Shown here: in pieces, positions 1 to 9,482 of the stretch | Layout: each line of letters begins with the position of its first letter | How positions within the stretch are numbered: the stretch's first letter is position 1 | Source: CAZPXZ01 sp965221505 | GTDB lineage: Bacteria > Pseudomonadota > Alphaproteobacteria > Rhodobacterales > CAZPXZ01 | Assembly (NCBI GenBank): GCA_965221505.1 | Contig: CBDCSI010000002.1 | Coordinates: forward strand, 124,001-188,000 | Reading direction: 5' to 3' | Length of the DNA: 64,000 nt | The notes under the pieces: generated by a model | Told to the model about the DNA's origin: nothing | What the model saw: the letters and a program-made list of their open reading frames with translations, nothing else | Databases searched by the model: none | Position numbers and translations under genes: made by a program

Positions 1-252
1 AGCCTCCTGCTCCTCGCGATCCTGTTCCGGACCATCGAGACGTTCAAGCTCTTCGACATCGTCTACATCATCACCGAGGGCGGTCCGGGTTCCTCGACCG
101 AGACCATCGCCGTCTATCTCTACCGGGTCGCCTTCCAGTTCTTCAAGACCAGCCAGTCCTCGGCGCTGGCCTACATCGTCCTGTTCATCGTCATCGTGCT
201 GACCAACCTGTATCTCTACGCCGTGAACCGTCGCGCAAGGGAGGTTGGCTGA
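1..252 (+). CDS. Carbohydrate ABC transporter permease (MalF type), C-terminal part
   Basis: This is the last 83 residues of an inner-membrane permease; the start lies before the window. The reading frame is open from base 1 and carries the EAA-loop-distal motif RTIETFKLFDIVY followed by TEGGPG, typical of MalF/UgpA-type sugar permeases (binding-protein-dependent transport domain). It ends with a last hydrophobic helix (AYIVLFIVIVLTNLYLY) and a short basic tail. The stop codon overlaps the start of the next permease (ATGA), so the two subunits are translationally coupled. It should form a heterodimer with that permease in a CUT1-type sugar or polyol importer. The substrate cannot be told from the sequence. 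The binding protein of this system is not in the window and is presumably upstream. Confidence 0.93.
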   Translation, partial: SLLLLAILFRTIETFKLFDIVYIITEGGPGSSTETIAVYLYRVAFQFFKTSQSSALAYIVLFIVIVLTNLYLYAVNRRAREVG

Positions 253-1121
253 TGTTCCGGGGCAATCGCGAAATCGGCAAGGCGGGCTGGGGCTACACGC
301 TGGTCACCGGGATCGTCGGCCTGGTGTATTTCTTTCCGGTCCTGTGGATCATCCTGACCGCGTTCAAGACCCGGACAGACGCGCTGGCGGTGCCGCCGAA
401 GCTGTTCTTCTCGCCGACGATGGAGAATTTCGTCGGCGTCTTCTGGCGGGCCAGCATCACCACCGGCACCAGTCAGGCGACCGACATGGGCCTGTATTTC
501 TTCAACTCGATCTTCATCGCCGGCGCCTCGGTGCTCCTGGCCCTGATCGTCGGAACCCTCGCCGCCTACGGCTTCTCGCGCTACCCGTTGCGCGGCAACG
601 ACACCTACCTGTTCATCATCCTGACCACCCGGATGATGCCGCCGATCGTGGTCATCATTCCGATCTTCCTGATGTTCCGGCTGACCGGCCTCGCGGGTTC
701 GTACTGGGGCATCATCCTGCTCTATGCGGCCTTCAACATCCCGTTCTCGGTCTGGCTGGTGAAGAGCTTCTTCGACGAGCTGAACCCCGAGATCGAGGAC
801 GCCGCCCGCATGGACGGCGCGACCGAGCGACGCGTCTTCTTCGGCATGTGCATCCCGCAGATTCGGGCAGGCCTCGCCGCCACCTTCGTCTTCGGCCTGA
901 TCCTGACCTGGAACGAATTCCTGTTCGCGCTGCTGCTCACCGGCGTCGAGACGCGGACCGTTCCGGTCGCGATGGCGCGTACGCTCGGCGGCGAGGTCGG
1001 CGTGGATTACGGGCTGCTCGCCGCGATCGTGACCCTTTTCCTCTTGCCGATCTTCTTCGTGACCTTCCTCCTGCAGAACCAGCTGCTTCGCGGCGTCACC
1101 TTCGGGACGGTGAAGAAATGA
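252..1121 (+). CDS. Carbohydrate ABC transporter permease (MalG type)
   Basis: A 289-residue inner-membrane subunit with about six hydrophobic segments. It begins after a short cytoplasmic tail (segment near residues 14-35) and contains the EAA loop (residues about 177-196, ELNPEIEDAARMDGA) that docks on the ATPase. The motif LILTWNEFLFALLLTG and the C-terminal LLRGVTFGTVKK are typical of MalG/UgpE permeases. The start overlaps the upstream permease stop by ATGA, and its own stop overlaps the ATPase start in the same way. Transporter class is clear from family knowledge; the transported sugar or polyol is not. Confidence 0.95.
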   Translation: MFRGNREIGKAGWGYTLVTGIVGLVYFFPVLWIILTAFKTRTDALAVPPKLFFSPTMENFVGVFWRASITTGTSQATDMGLYFFNSIFIAGASVLLALIVGTLAAYGFSRYPLRGNDTYLFIILTTRMMPPIVVIIPIFLMFRLTGLAGSYWGIILLYAAFNIPFSVWLVKSFFDELNPEIEDAARMDGATERRVFFGMCIPQIRAGLAATFVFGLILTWNEFLFALLLTGVETRTVPVAMARTLGGEVGVDYGLLAAIVTLFLLPIFFVTFLLQNQLLRGVTFGTVKK

Positions 1122-2215
1122 CCATCTCGCTGACGAGCCTGACCAAGCGGTTCGGTTCGCTGACGGCGGTCGACTGCATCGACCTCACGGTCGACGACGG
1201 CGAGGTTCTTTGTCTGCTCGGACCGTCGGGCTGCGGCAAGACGACCACGCTCCGGATGGTCGCCGGCCTGGAAATCGCGACCGAGGGCGAAATCCGCCTG
1301 CAGGGCAAGCGCGTCAACCGGCTTCGCCCGCGCGAGCGCAACGTGGCGATGAGCTTCCAGTTCTACGCGCTCTATCCCAGCCTCTCGGTCGGAGAGAACC
1401 TCGCCTTTCCGCTGCACGCGGACGGGCTCGACGCCGACGAGATCCGAAGCCGGGTCGAGAAGACCGCCGCGACGCTGCGGCTCCAGGACATACTCGACCG
1501 CCATCCCACCGAACTCGCCGAAGGCGAGAAGCAGCGCGTCGCGGTCGGCCGGTCCATCATTCGCGATCCGTCGTGCTTCCTGTTCGACGAGCCGCTTTCC
1601 CGGCTCGACGTCCAGCTCCGCGAACAAATGCGCGGCGAAATCAAGGGAGTGCTGCAGAACCTCTCGCGCCCCACGGTCATCGTAACCCACGACCAGCTGG
1701 AAGCCCTGACCATGGCCGACCGCATCGCGGTCATGCGGGACGGCCGGATCGAACAGGTCGACACGCCGCACAACGTGTTCCAGCATCCGTCGAACCTGTT
1801 CGTCGCGGGGTTCATCGGCACGCCGCAGATGAACCTGCTCCCGGCCACGCTGGCGGAGGCGCCGGACGGAGCCCCGGCGACGTTCCGGCTCGAAGGCGGC
1901 GGAACCCTGGCGATCGTCGACTGTCCGCAGGTCGACGCGTTGCAGCCGGGCGATGCGGCGACCCTCGGCATCCGCCCGCGGAATCTCGAAGTCGCCGCCG
2001 AAGCGCAGGCCGACACGGTCCCCGCGACCGTCGACATCATCGAGCCGATGGGCGCCGAGACGCTGATCCATCTCAACGACGGCCGCCAGGAGTTTCGGCT
2101 CGTCGCCGACTGGCGTTCCCCGTTCCGGGAGGGCGAAACGGTGCATGTGCGCTTCCCGGGGGGAGCCACCCACATATTCGCCGCAGACGGAACGGCACTG
2201 GAGGTCCGCTCATGA
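1118..2215 (+). CDS. Sugar ABC transporter ATP-binding protein with atypical signature motif
   Basis: A 365-residue MalK/UgpC-type ATPase that should energise the two permeases upstream. Seen: Walker A GPSGCGKTT (residues 35-43), Q-loop SFQFYALYPSLS (79-90), Walker B CFLFDEP (153-159), H-loop VTHDQ and a C-terminal TOBE-like regulatory domain (about 240-365). The ABC signature, normally LSGGQ, reads LAEGEKQ (133-139). The second glycine of the canonical motif is a Glu and the terminal Gln is displaced, and the Q-loop has QFY where family members usually have QSY or QNY. ATPases with such a signature are often the weaker half of a heterodimer, so a canonical partner ATPase may lie upstream of the window; this is inference. 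The start was chosen at the ATGA overlap with the permease stop. Confidence 0.93.
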   Translation: MTISLTSLTKRFGSLTAVDCIDLTVDDGEVLCLLGPSGCGKTTTLRMVAGLEIATEGEIRLQGKRVNRLRPRERNVAMSFQFYALYPSLSVGENLAFPLHADGLDADEIRSRVEKTAATLRLQDILDRHPTELAEGEKQRVAVGRSIIRDPSCFLFDEPLSRLDVQLREQMRGEIKGVLQNLSRPTVIVTHDQLEALTMADRIAVMRDGRIEQVDTPHNVFQHPSNLFVAGFIGTPQMNLLPATLAEAPDGAPATFRLEGGGTLAIVDCPQVDALQPGDAATLGIRPRNLEVAAEAQADTVPATVDIIEPMGAETLIHLNDGRQEFRLVADWRSPFREGETVHVRFPGGATHIFAADGTALEVRS

Positions 2216-2499
2216 CTGCCAGACAGGCGCGCATCGTCGAGCGGACCATAATCGCGCTCTGCGTGGCGTCCATCGTCGCCATCTTTCAGCCCTTTTCCAT
2301 TCACCTGTTTTCCGTCGGATGCGTGACGGTGGTCGTCGGAGCGCTCGCGTTCAACCTGGTTCCGCTTTGCCGGGAGGGGGTTCCGGCCCGCGCCCTCTAC
2401 CGGGTCAGCGTCGTCATCCTGATCATTCTCGCGGTCGCCGCCGCCCTCGGCGTCGGCACGGCGTTTCTCTATGTCGAGTATCTGGAATCCATTCGATGA
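2212..2499 (+). CDS. Small 3-TM membrane protein of the ABC operon
   Basis: A 95-residue protein whose start codon overlaps the ATPase stop (ATGA). It has three hydrophobic stretches (about residues 12-30, 32-50 and 64-88) separated by short polar loops (LCREGVPARALYR), and a short C-terminal tail. No family is recognised with certainty. Small membrane proteins are found in other alphaproteobacterial sugar/glycerol ABC operons (for example the DUF2160-type protein of glycerol importers), so an accessory or stabilising role in this importer is plausible but inferred only from position. Base composition matches its neighbours. Confidence 0.8.
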   Translation: MTARQARIVERTIIALCVASIVAIFQPFSIHLFSVGCVTVVVGALAFNLVPLCREGVPARALYRVSVVILIILAVAAALGVGTAFLYVEYLESIR

Positions 2500-2614
2500 C
2501 GGCGCGACGCGCTGCCGCTCGGGCGCCGTCGACGCACGCCGCAGGCCGGAGCGTGGCGCCAATGGGTCGGCGAGCGGGTAGAGCGAGGGCGCCCGGGTCC
2601 GGGTCGGGACGCTG

Positions 2615-3832
2615 ATGCGCATCGCGGCCGTCGCCGGAACCTTCGACACCAAAGGGCCCGAACTGGAGTTCGTGGCCGAAGTCCTGCGAGAGGCGGGCAT
2701 ACCGACACGCACGATCGATCTCTCGACCCGCGGCGCTCCCGCGCAGGCAGACGTTCCTGCCCAGGAGGTCGCAGAGCGCCACCCGGACGGTGCGCAGGCC
2801 GTTCTCGGCCTCGAAGACCGGGGCCGGGCGGTCGGCGCCATGGCCGAGGCCTTCCGCCGCTATGCCGCGGAGGCCGACTGGATCGGCGGCATCTTCGGGG
2901 CCGGCGGGTCCGGGGGCGCGTCCCTCGTCGCTCCGGCGATGCGCGAAATGCCGGTCGGCATGCCGAGGATGATCGTCACCTCGGTCGCGTCCGGCGACGT
3001 GAGGCCCTATGTCGGCGCCAGCGACATCGCCATGATCTACTCGATCGCCGACGTCCAGGGATTGAACCGGATCTCGCGCACGGTGCTCGCCAACGCCGCG
3101 GCCGGCTTCGCCGGCATGATGCGGGCGCCGGCCGCAGTTCGGGACGCGTCGGGGCGTCCCATCGTCGGCCTGACCATGTTCGGGGTGACCACCGCCTGCG
3201 TCTCGCATCTGGCTCGGGCCCTGGAAACGCATGCCGAGCCGATCGTCTTCCATGCCACCGGAATCGGCGGGCAGTCGATGGAGAAGCTGGTGGACAGCGG
3301 CCTGATCGACGCCGTGCTGGACCTGACGACGACGGAGATCGCCGACATGATCGTCGGCGGCGCGCTGCCGGCGAGCGAGGACCGGCTGGGCGCGGTGATC
3401 CGCACCGGCGTTCCCTATGTCGGCTCCTGCGGCGCCCTGGACATGGTGAATTTCGGCGGCCCGGATACGGTGCCGGAACGCTTTCGGACGCGAAAGCTGC
3501 ACGTGCACAACCCGCAGGTGACGCTCATGCGCACCACGGCGGACGAGAACCGCGCATTCGGCGCCTGGCTCGCGGAGCGGCTGAACCGGATGCGCGGCCC
3601 CGTGCGGTTCCTGATTCCCGAAGGCGGCGTCTCGGCGATCGACGCGCCCGGGCAGCCGTTCTGCGACCCGGAGGCGGACGCCGCCCTGTTCGAGGCGATC
3701 GAGAGCGGGTTTTGCGAGGGGCCGAACCGCAAGCTGCGCCGGATCGGCGCGAACCTGAATACGGTCGCCTTCGCGGAAGCGGCACTCGAGTCGTTCCGCG
3801 AAATCGCAGGAGAGACGCTTGGCCCGAATTGA
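2615..3832 (+). CDS. Tm-1-like ATP-binding domain protein (UPF0261)
   Basis: A 405-residue protein with the family hallmark N-terminus AAVAGTFDTKGPELEFV and the glycine-rich FGAGGSGGASLVAPAM segment (about residues 96-111). Bacterial members are poorly characterised; the plant homologue is the N-terminal ATP-binding region of tomato Tm-1. In many genomes UPF0261 is adjacent or fused to the TIM-barrel protein encoded next, and here the two genes overlap by 14 nt. It lies 115 bp after the ABC genes and is probably co-transcribed. A catabolic role on the imported compound is likely from context; the reaction is unknown. Confidence 0.9.
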   Translation: MRIAAVAGTFDTKGPELEFVAEVLREAGIPTRTIDLSTRGAPAQADVPAQEVAERHPDGAQAVLGLEDRGRAVGAMAEAFRRYAAEADWIGGIFGAGGSGGASLVAPAMREMPVGMPRMIVTSVASGDVRPYVGASDIAMIYSIADVQGLNRISRTVLANAAAGFAGMMRAPAAVRDASGRPIVGLTMFGVTTACVSHLARALETHAEPIVFHATGIGGQSMEKLVDSGLIDAVLDLTTTEIADMIVGGALPASEDRLGAVIRTGVPYVGSCGALDMVNFGGPDTVPERFRTRKLHVHNPQVTLMRTTADENRAFGAWLAERLNRMRGPVRFLIPEGGVSAIDAPGQPFCDPEADAALFEAIESGFCEGPNRKLRRIGANLNTVAFAEAALESFREIAGETLGPN

Positions 3833-4670
3833 GAGACAGGCAATTCTCGCGCGATTGAGGGCGCGCATCGACGCCGGGCGACCCGTCGTCGGCGCCGGCG
3901 CCGGCACCGGATTGTCGGCGCGTTGCGAAGAGGCCGGCGGCGCCGACCTGATCGTGATCTACAACTCGGGCCGCTACCGCATGGCGGGGCGCGGCTCGCT
4001 GGCCGGACTGCTCGCCTACGGCAACGCCAACGAGATCGTGGTCGAGATGGCAAAGGAAGTGCTGCCGGTCGTGCGCGACGTTCCGGTTCTCGCCGGGGTG
4101 AACGGGACCGACCCGTTCCTGCTCCTCGAGCCGTTCCTGGACGATCTGGCGCACCTGGGCTTTTCCGGCATCCAGAACTTCCCCACCGTCGGATTGTTCG
4201 ACGGAACGTTCAGGGCGAACCTGGAAGAGACCGGCATGGGGTACGCACTCGAGGTGGACCTGATCCGTGCGGCCCGGCAACGCGACCTCCTGACGACGCC
4301 CTACGCGTTCGACGAGGACGAGGCGAGGGCGATGGCGGAGGCCGGCGCCGACGTGATCGTGGCCCATATGGGGTTGACGACCGGCGGCGACATCGGCGCC
4401 GAAACCGCGCTTTCGCTCGCCGACTGCGCGGTACGGATCGACGCGATCGCCGCCGCGGTGCGCGAGGTGTCGAGGGACGCGATCCTGCTCTGCCACGGCG
4501 GGCCGATTTCCTCGCCGGAAGACGCCGCCTGGGTACTCGCCCGTTGCCCCGGCTGCCACGGATTCTACGGGGCGAGTTCGATGGAGCGGCTCCCCGTCGA
4601 GCGGGCGCTCACGGAACAGGTGCGCAGCTTCGCGCAAATCGACAGGAACAGGAGGGAGGGGCCGGCATGA
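3819..4670 (+). CDS. Phosphoenolpyruvate hydrolase-like TIM-barrel protein
   Basis: A 283-residue single-domain alpha/beta-barrel protein of the family annotated as phosphoenolpyruvate hydrolase or IGPS-like. Motifs seen include GAGAGTGLSARCEEAGGADLI near the start, the NSGRYRMAGRGSLAGL segment, GVNGTDPF and the C-terminal phosphate-site-like GFYGASSMERLP. The start is TTG, supported by the purine-rich site AGGAGAG four bases upstream and by translational coupling to the UPF0261 gene. This is the split form of a pair that is one polypeptide in plants and fungi (Tm-1-like proteins). Catalysis has not been settled for most members, so the product name describes the family rather than a proven reaction. 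Confidence 0.9.
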   Translation: MARIERQAILARLRARIDAGRPVVGAGAGTGLSARCEEAGGADLIVIYNSGRYRMAGRGSLAGLLAYGNANEIVVEMAKEVLPVVRDVPVLAGVNGTDPFLLLEPFLDDLAHLGFSGIQNFPTVGLFDGTFRANLEETGMGYALEVDLIRAARQRDLLTTPYAFDEDEARAMAEAGADVIVAHMGLTTGGDIGAETALSLADCAVRIDAIAAAVREVSRDAILLCHGGPISSPEDAAWVLARCPGCHGFYGASSMERLPVERALTEQVRSFAQIDRNRREGPA

Positions 4671-5074
4671 AGGGCAAATTCAGGATGGCCGCGGAGAACC
4701 CCGGGGCCGCGACGGACTGGGGAACGCTGTCCTGGCACAGCACGCCCGGAGACACGGGGGCGAAGCATCTGGCGATCGTCGAGGTCGAGATCGCGCCGGG
4801 CGGCGGGCACGACTTCCACAAGCACCCCAACCAGGAAGAGTTGATCTACGTCGTGGAAGGATCCGTCGAACAGTGGCTGGAGGACGAGATGCGGGTTTTG
4901 GGTCCGGGCGACTCGGTCTTCATCGGCAAGGACGTCGTGCATGCGTCCTTTCGAGGCGCGAGAGAGACCGGCAGCGCCAGGCTTCTGGCCATCCTCGGCC
5001 CCTGCGTGGGAGCGGACGGCTACGAAGTGGTCGAGGTCGCCGACGAGGCCCCGTGGAACGGTCTTCGCAGCTGA
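4667..5074 (+). CDS. Cupin-domain protein
   Basis: A 135-residue single-cupin protein, ATGA-coupled to the TIM-barrel gene. Cupin motif 1 is visible as GHDFHKHPNQEELIYVVEGSVE with possible metal ligands H (HKH) and E (QEE). Motif 2 is GPGDSVFIGKDVVHASF with the distal His. Such small cupins act as sugar isomerases, dioxygenases or binding proteins; the sequence does not discriminate. As last gene of the first operon it probably acts on the same substrate as the two preceding enzymes. A GC-rich hairpin follows directly. Confidence 0.88.
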   Translation: MKGKFRMAAENPGAATDWGTLSWHSTPGDTGAKHLAIVEVEIAPGGGHDFHKHPNQEELIYVVEGSVEQWLEDEMRVLGPGDSVFIGKDVVHASFRGARETGSARLLAILGPCVGADGYEVVEVADEAPWNGLRS

Positions 5075-5075
5075 C

Positions 5076-5109
5076 GGGCCGGGCGCCCGGCCGGTGCGGC
5101 CGGCCGGGC
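5076..5109. terminator. GC-rich hairpins between convergent genes
   Basis: The 50-bp gap between the cupin stop and the convergent dehydrogenase stop contains a perfect 16-bp palindrome (GGCCGGGCGCCCGGCC at 5077-5092). It overlaps a second stem, CCCGGCCG/CGGCCGGG (5086-5093 with 5101-5108). No T-run follows on either strand, so a classical intrinsic terminator is not proven. Position and symmetry suggest a bidirectional transcription barrier. Confidence 0.45.
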
Positions 5110-5124
5110 GAGACCGGCGCCGGT

Positions 5125-6261
5125 TCAGACGGGGGGTTCCCAGTTCCCGCTTGAGGCGGAGCGCAGGACCGCGTCGGTGACCTTGTCGGTCGCCAAGGCG
5201 TCGCGGAAGGTCGGACGCGCGGCCTCGCCCTCCAGCCCCTGGACGAAGTCCGCCGCCTGGTGGACGAAACTGTGCTCGTATCCGATCGCGAGGCCCGGAA
5301 CCCACCACTTGTCCATATAAGGGTGGTCGCCGTCAGTGACGTGGACGGAACGCCAGCCCCGGGTCGTGCCCTCGACGCGATGGTCGAAATACTGCAGTCG
5401 GTGCAGGTCGTGCAAGTCCCAGAACAACGAACCGTGCTCGCCGTTTATCTCAAGCGTGTAGAGCGCCTTGTGGCCTCGGGCGTAGCGGGTCGCCTCGAAA
5501 ATCGCCAGGGCGCCGTTGCAGAAGCGAGCCAGGAACGCGCAGGCGTCGTCGATCTCGACCGGCTGGACTTCGCCGGTGAGACTGTGCATGCGCTCCTTGA
5601 CGAAAGTCTCCGTCATCGCCGTCACCCGGTCGATTCCGCCGTTCAGCCACATGGCCGTGTCGATGCAATGCGCCAGGAGGTCCCCGGTCACGCCGCTTCC
5701 CGCCACCGACTTGTCGAGCCGCCAGAGCCCTTCGCCGCCCTGCGGCAGATCGGCGGAAATGGTCCAGTCCTGCAGGAAATTCGCCCGGTAATGAAAAATC
5801 CGCCCCAGGTCGCCGGCCTCCACGATCCGCTTGGCGAGGGTGACCGCCGGGATGCGCCGGTAGTTGTACCAGACCATGTTCGCGACGCCCGCGGCCTCGA
5901 CCGCCTCGACCATGCGCTCCGACTCCGCCGCGCTCCGGCCGAGCGGCTTTTCGCACATCACCATCTTGCCGGCCTCGGCCGCGGCGACGGCGATTTCCAT
6001 GTGGGTGTCGTTGGAGCTGGCGATATCTATCAGGTCGATGTCGTCGCGCGCGACGAGGGCGCGCCAGTCGGTCTCGACGCTCTCGAATCCCCAATTCGCG
6101 GCGAATTCCCCGGCCCGGTCCGCGTTCCGGGCGCAAACCGCCACGAGCCTGGGTTCGCGGGGAAGGTCGAAGAATTTCGGCGCGGTCAGGAAGGCGTTGG
6201 AATGGGTACGGCCCATGAAGCCGTATCCGACGACCCCGATTCGCAGTTCCCTCTTGCTCAT
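5125..6261 (-). CDS. Gfo/Idh/MocA-family NAD(P)-dependent dehydrogenase
   Basis: A 378-residue oxidoreductase with the N-terminal Rossmann motif GVVGYGFMGRTHSNAF (residues about 9-24), the EKP motif CEKPLGRSAAESERMV, and a C-terminal alpha/beta substrate domain with the GDLLAHCIDTAMWL segment that carries a likely catalytic His. The family oxidises or reduces the hydroxyls of sugars, inositols and related polyols. It follows the isomerase gene by one base on the same strand, so the two form an operon facing the first ABC operon. Substrate unknown. Confidence 0.93.
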   Translation of the reverse strand: MSKRELRIGVVGYGFMGRTHSNAFLTAPKFFDLPREPRLVAVCARNADRAGEFAANWGFESVETDWRALVARDDIDLIDIASSNDTHMEIAVAAAEAGKMVMCEKPLGRSAAESERMVEAVEAAGVANMVWYNYRRIPAVTLAKRIVEAGDLGRIFHYRANFLQDWTISADLPQGGEGLWRLDKSVAGSGVTGDLLAHCIDTAMWLNGGIDRVTAMTETFVKERMHSLTGEVQPVEIDDACAFLARFCNGALAIFEATRYARGHKALYTLEINGEHGSLFWDLHDLHRLQYFDHRVEGTTRGWRSVHVTDGDHPYMDKWWVPGLAIGYEHSFVHQAADFVQGLEGEAARPTFRDALATDKVTDAVLRSASSGNWEPPV

Positions 6262-6262
6262 T

Positions 6263-7318
<1,056 letters not shown>

Positions 7319-7602
7319 CCCTCTCCTCCCTGCGCGTTTCCTGGCGGCCGCAACTCCGTCCCGGTAGAAGGAGGTCGGGCGCGCTTCCCCGGTGTCCTCC
7401 GGATGCTCCGAAGTCGGGCGCTTCTGCGGAATTGTCCTACCGGGAGACGCCGGAGGGCGCAACCGGGAGACGCGAGCGCGCGCAACGGGATCTCGCGAAG
7501 GGACAGGCGAAGAGGGCGCCGGAGCGCTCGCCTCGGGTTCTGCGCACGGCGCTCGTCGAGGCTCTCTGGGTGACGTCCGGCAGCCGTCGGGCCGCATGCG
7601 CT

Positions 7603-9117
7603 TCAGCCTCGCCGGCGCAGAAGCCGTTTCCCCAGCGCTTCTGCGAGGGGCTGCAAGTCGCTGCCCGGCTGTCCGGTCCGAACTCGACCGACCGCGCGAG
7701 CGACGTCCGAAACGGGCAGTCCCAGCGCCTCGGCGAGTCCGCGCAGCTTCGTCCTGGCGATCTCTGCGGGAGCGTCGGTCGCCGGGGCGTAGAGGTCGTC
7801 CAGCTGGCCAGTGCTCGTCCGAAGCTCGCCCCCGCCGAGTCCCGCCTCCGTCGCCTCCTCGACGGAAAGGCGCCGCAACGTATCCCACAACCAGACCTCG
7901 GGAGCGCCGCCGGGAAGAAACAGGACTGCGTCGGAGCCTTCCCGCAGCCTCCTCTCCGCCGCGCTTCCGCGCTTGTCGCCGTCGAGAACGAACGCGAAGC
8001 GGTCGATCAACCCGAATTTCGCCAAACGGGACGCATGGGAGGCGAACTCGTCGGCCCCGGCACCGCGCCCGATTCGAACCGACTCGGACCTGATTCGATG
8101 CCGGGGAAGCAAGACGTCGAACGCGCCGCGCAGGACTCCCTCGGCCGCGTCCCCCTCGCAAAGGACGTTCAGCGTTTCCGCCGACCGTCCGTAGTGTGCG
8201 TGCAAAACGAAATCGCGACAGGCGGTTCGAGCCGCGACCCGACCCGGTTCGTCGCGTTCGAGGAAAATTCGTCCGTGCGGAGGCACGCAGTCGAGCACGA
8301 CCGGGCTGTGGGTGGTGAGGACGACCTGAAGATCGTTTCGAATTGCGAGTTGCTGCAACTGGATGAGGAGCCGCGTCTGAACCTGGGGGTGCAATCCCGC
8401 TTCCACCTCGTCGATCAGGACCAGGGCACACTTCAGTCGGACAATCTCCTGCCCGAGTCGAAACACGGCACGCTCGCCGGCGGACATATGCAGCTCCGAA
8501 TACGACGTACCGCCCGGCCGGGAGGCATAGAGCAGCGACTTGCCGGTGCCGGAGAGATCGAGAACCTCGGCGTATCGAAACGGCAAGGATCGATGCGCGA
8601 ACTCGAGCTGCGAGGCCGGGAACGGTTTCTCCGCAAGCGCACCCCCGAAACGGGACATGCCGGGGGCGCCGAGGTCGCTGCGCGTCCGCAGAAGGACAGG
8701 GCGTTCCGGCTGGCGTGCGTTCCGTCGACCGAAAAAGCTGCGCTTCCAGCCCCCGGACCGACGCCAGCGCATGGACCGGCGCCCCTCCGGCGTGACGTAT
8801 TCGAAGTCGATCGTCGCGACGTCCCTTCGATCCTCTCGCGCTCCGATTCCGGGACCGTGATCGGCGAACAGCGAGGACGGGAGGAAGTCCTTCGCGCCGG
8901 CGCCCGGCACCCGGTAGGCACAGGCGGCCGCGCGCAGAAGGGTCGACTTGCCGCTGCCGTTTTCGCCGACGATCACGCTGACGGGACAGTCGAATGCCAC
9001 CCGCAGGCCGTCGATGCCGCGCAAGCCGCTCAGTTGAATTTCGAGGAGAAAATGCGGAAGAACGGGCTTCCTGCCCTGCAGCTGTCCCCATAGCTCGCGC
9101 AAGCGCGCGTCGTGCAT
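7603..9117 (-). CDS. OLD-like AAA ATPase with C-terminal TOPRIM-like region
   Basis: A 504-residue protein. Seen: Walker A GENGSGKS (51-58), signature-like MSAGERAVFRLG (211-222), Walker B LVLIDEVEAGLHP (232-244) and the switch motif TTHSP (268-272): an SMC/RecF-type ATPase. After it, NVLCEGDAAEGVLR (317-330) and FVLDGDKRGSAAER (376-389) resemble the Glu and Asp-x-Asp motifs of a TOPRIM nuclease domain, as in OLD/GajA nucleases. No UvrD-type helicase or other partner is adjacent; neighbours are sugar genes. The ATG used is the last Met before the conserved region; earlier in-frame codons encode low-complexity Arg/Pro sequence. A role in defence or DNA processing is inferred from family. Confidence 0.8.
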   Translation of the reverse strand: MHDARLRELWGQLQGRKPVLPHFLLEIQLSGLRGIDGLRVAFDCPVSVIVGENGSGKSTLLRAAACAYRVPGAGAKDFLPSSLFADHGPGIGAREDRRDVATIDFEYVTPEGRRSMRWRRSGGWKRSFFGRRNARQPERPVLLRTRSDLGAPGMSRFGGALAEKPFPASQLEFAHRSLPFRYAEVLDLSGTGKSLLYASRPGGTSYSELHMSAGERAVFRLGQEIVRLKCALVLIDEVEAGLHPQVQTRLLIQLQQLAIRNDLQVVLTTHSPVVLDCVPPHGRIFLERDEPGRVAARTACRDFVLHAHYGRSAETLNVLCEGDAAEGVLRGAFDVLLPRHRIRSESVRIGRGAGADEFASHASRLAKFGLIDRFAFVLDGDKRGSAAERRLREGSDAVLFLPGGAPEVWLWDTLRRLSVEEATEAGLGGGELRTSTGQLDDLYAPATDAPAEIARTKLRGLAEALGLPVSDVARAVGRVRTGQPGSDLQPLAEALGKRLLRRRG

Positions 9118-9482
9118 CCGTGACCTCGCTTCGGACGACCCCGGCCGCTCCGGACGAGGGCCAAGGCGTCGTTCCTCGACGCGGTCGATCCCATCTCCCC
9201 GCACCGGGAGTCGCGATACCCGCGAAATCTTGCGGCACCTCGGGGGTCGCGAAACCCCTTCCGCAGGATCCGCCGCCCGAGGACGAGGGTCGTCGGTCTC
9301 GAGCTGCCGGAGACCTCGGGCCGACGGCCGAGTCCCGCGCAAGCGACGCCATGCCGACCCGAGCCGTCCCGGACCGCGCACGAATTGGCGGGTTTCGGTA
9401 CTGGAACCTGCGCCGGAGCGAGAGTAGAATTCTCTTCCGGCAACGGAAGTGCCAGAAATCAAAACCGACAAGGGATACAAGC
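9118..9482. other. Divergent intergenic region
   Basis: About 365 bp between the OLD-like ATPase and the binding protein of the second sugar importer, so it should hold both promoters. I see no convincing -35/-10 pair and no gene. The binding-protein start is preceded by AAGGGA (about 9470-9475), and a small palindrome AGAATTCT lies near 9426-9433. Confidence 0.5.
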
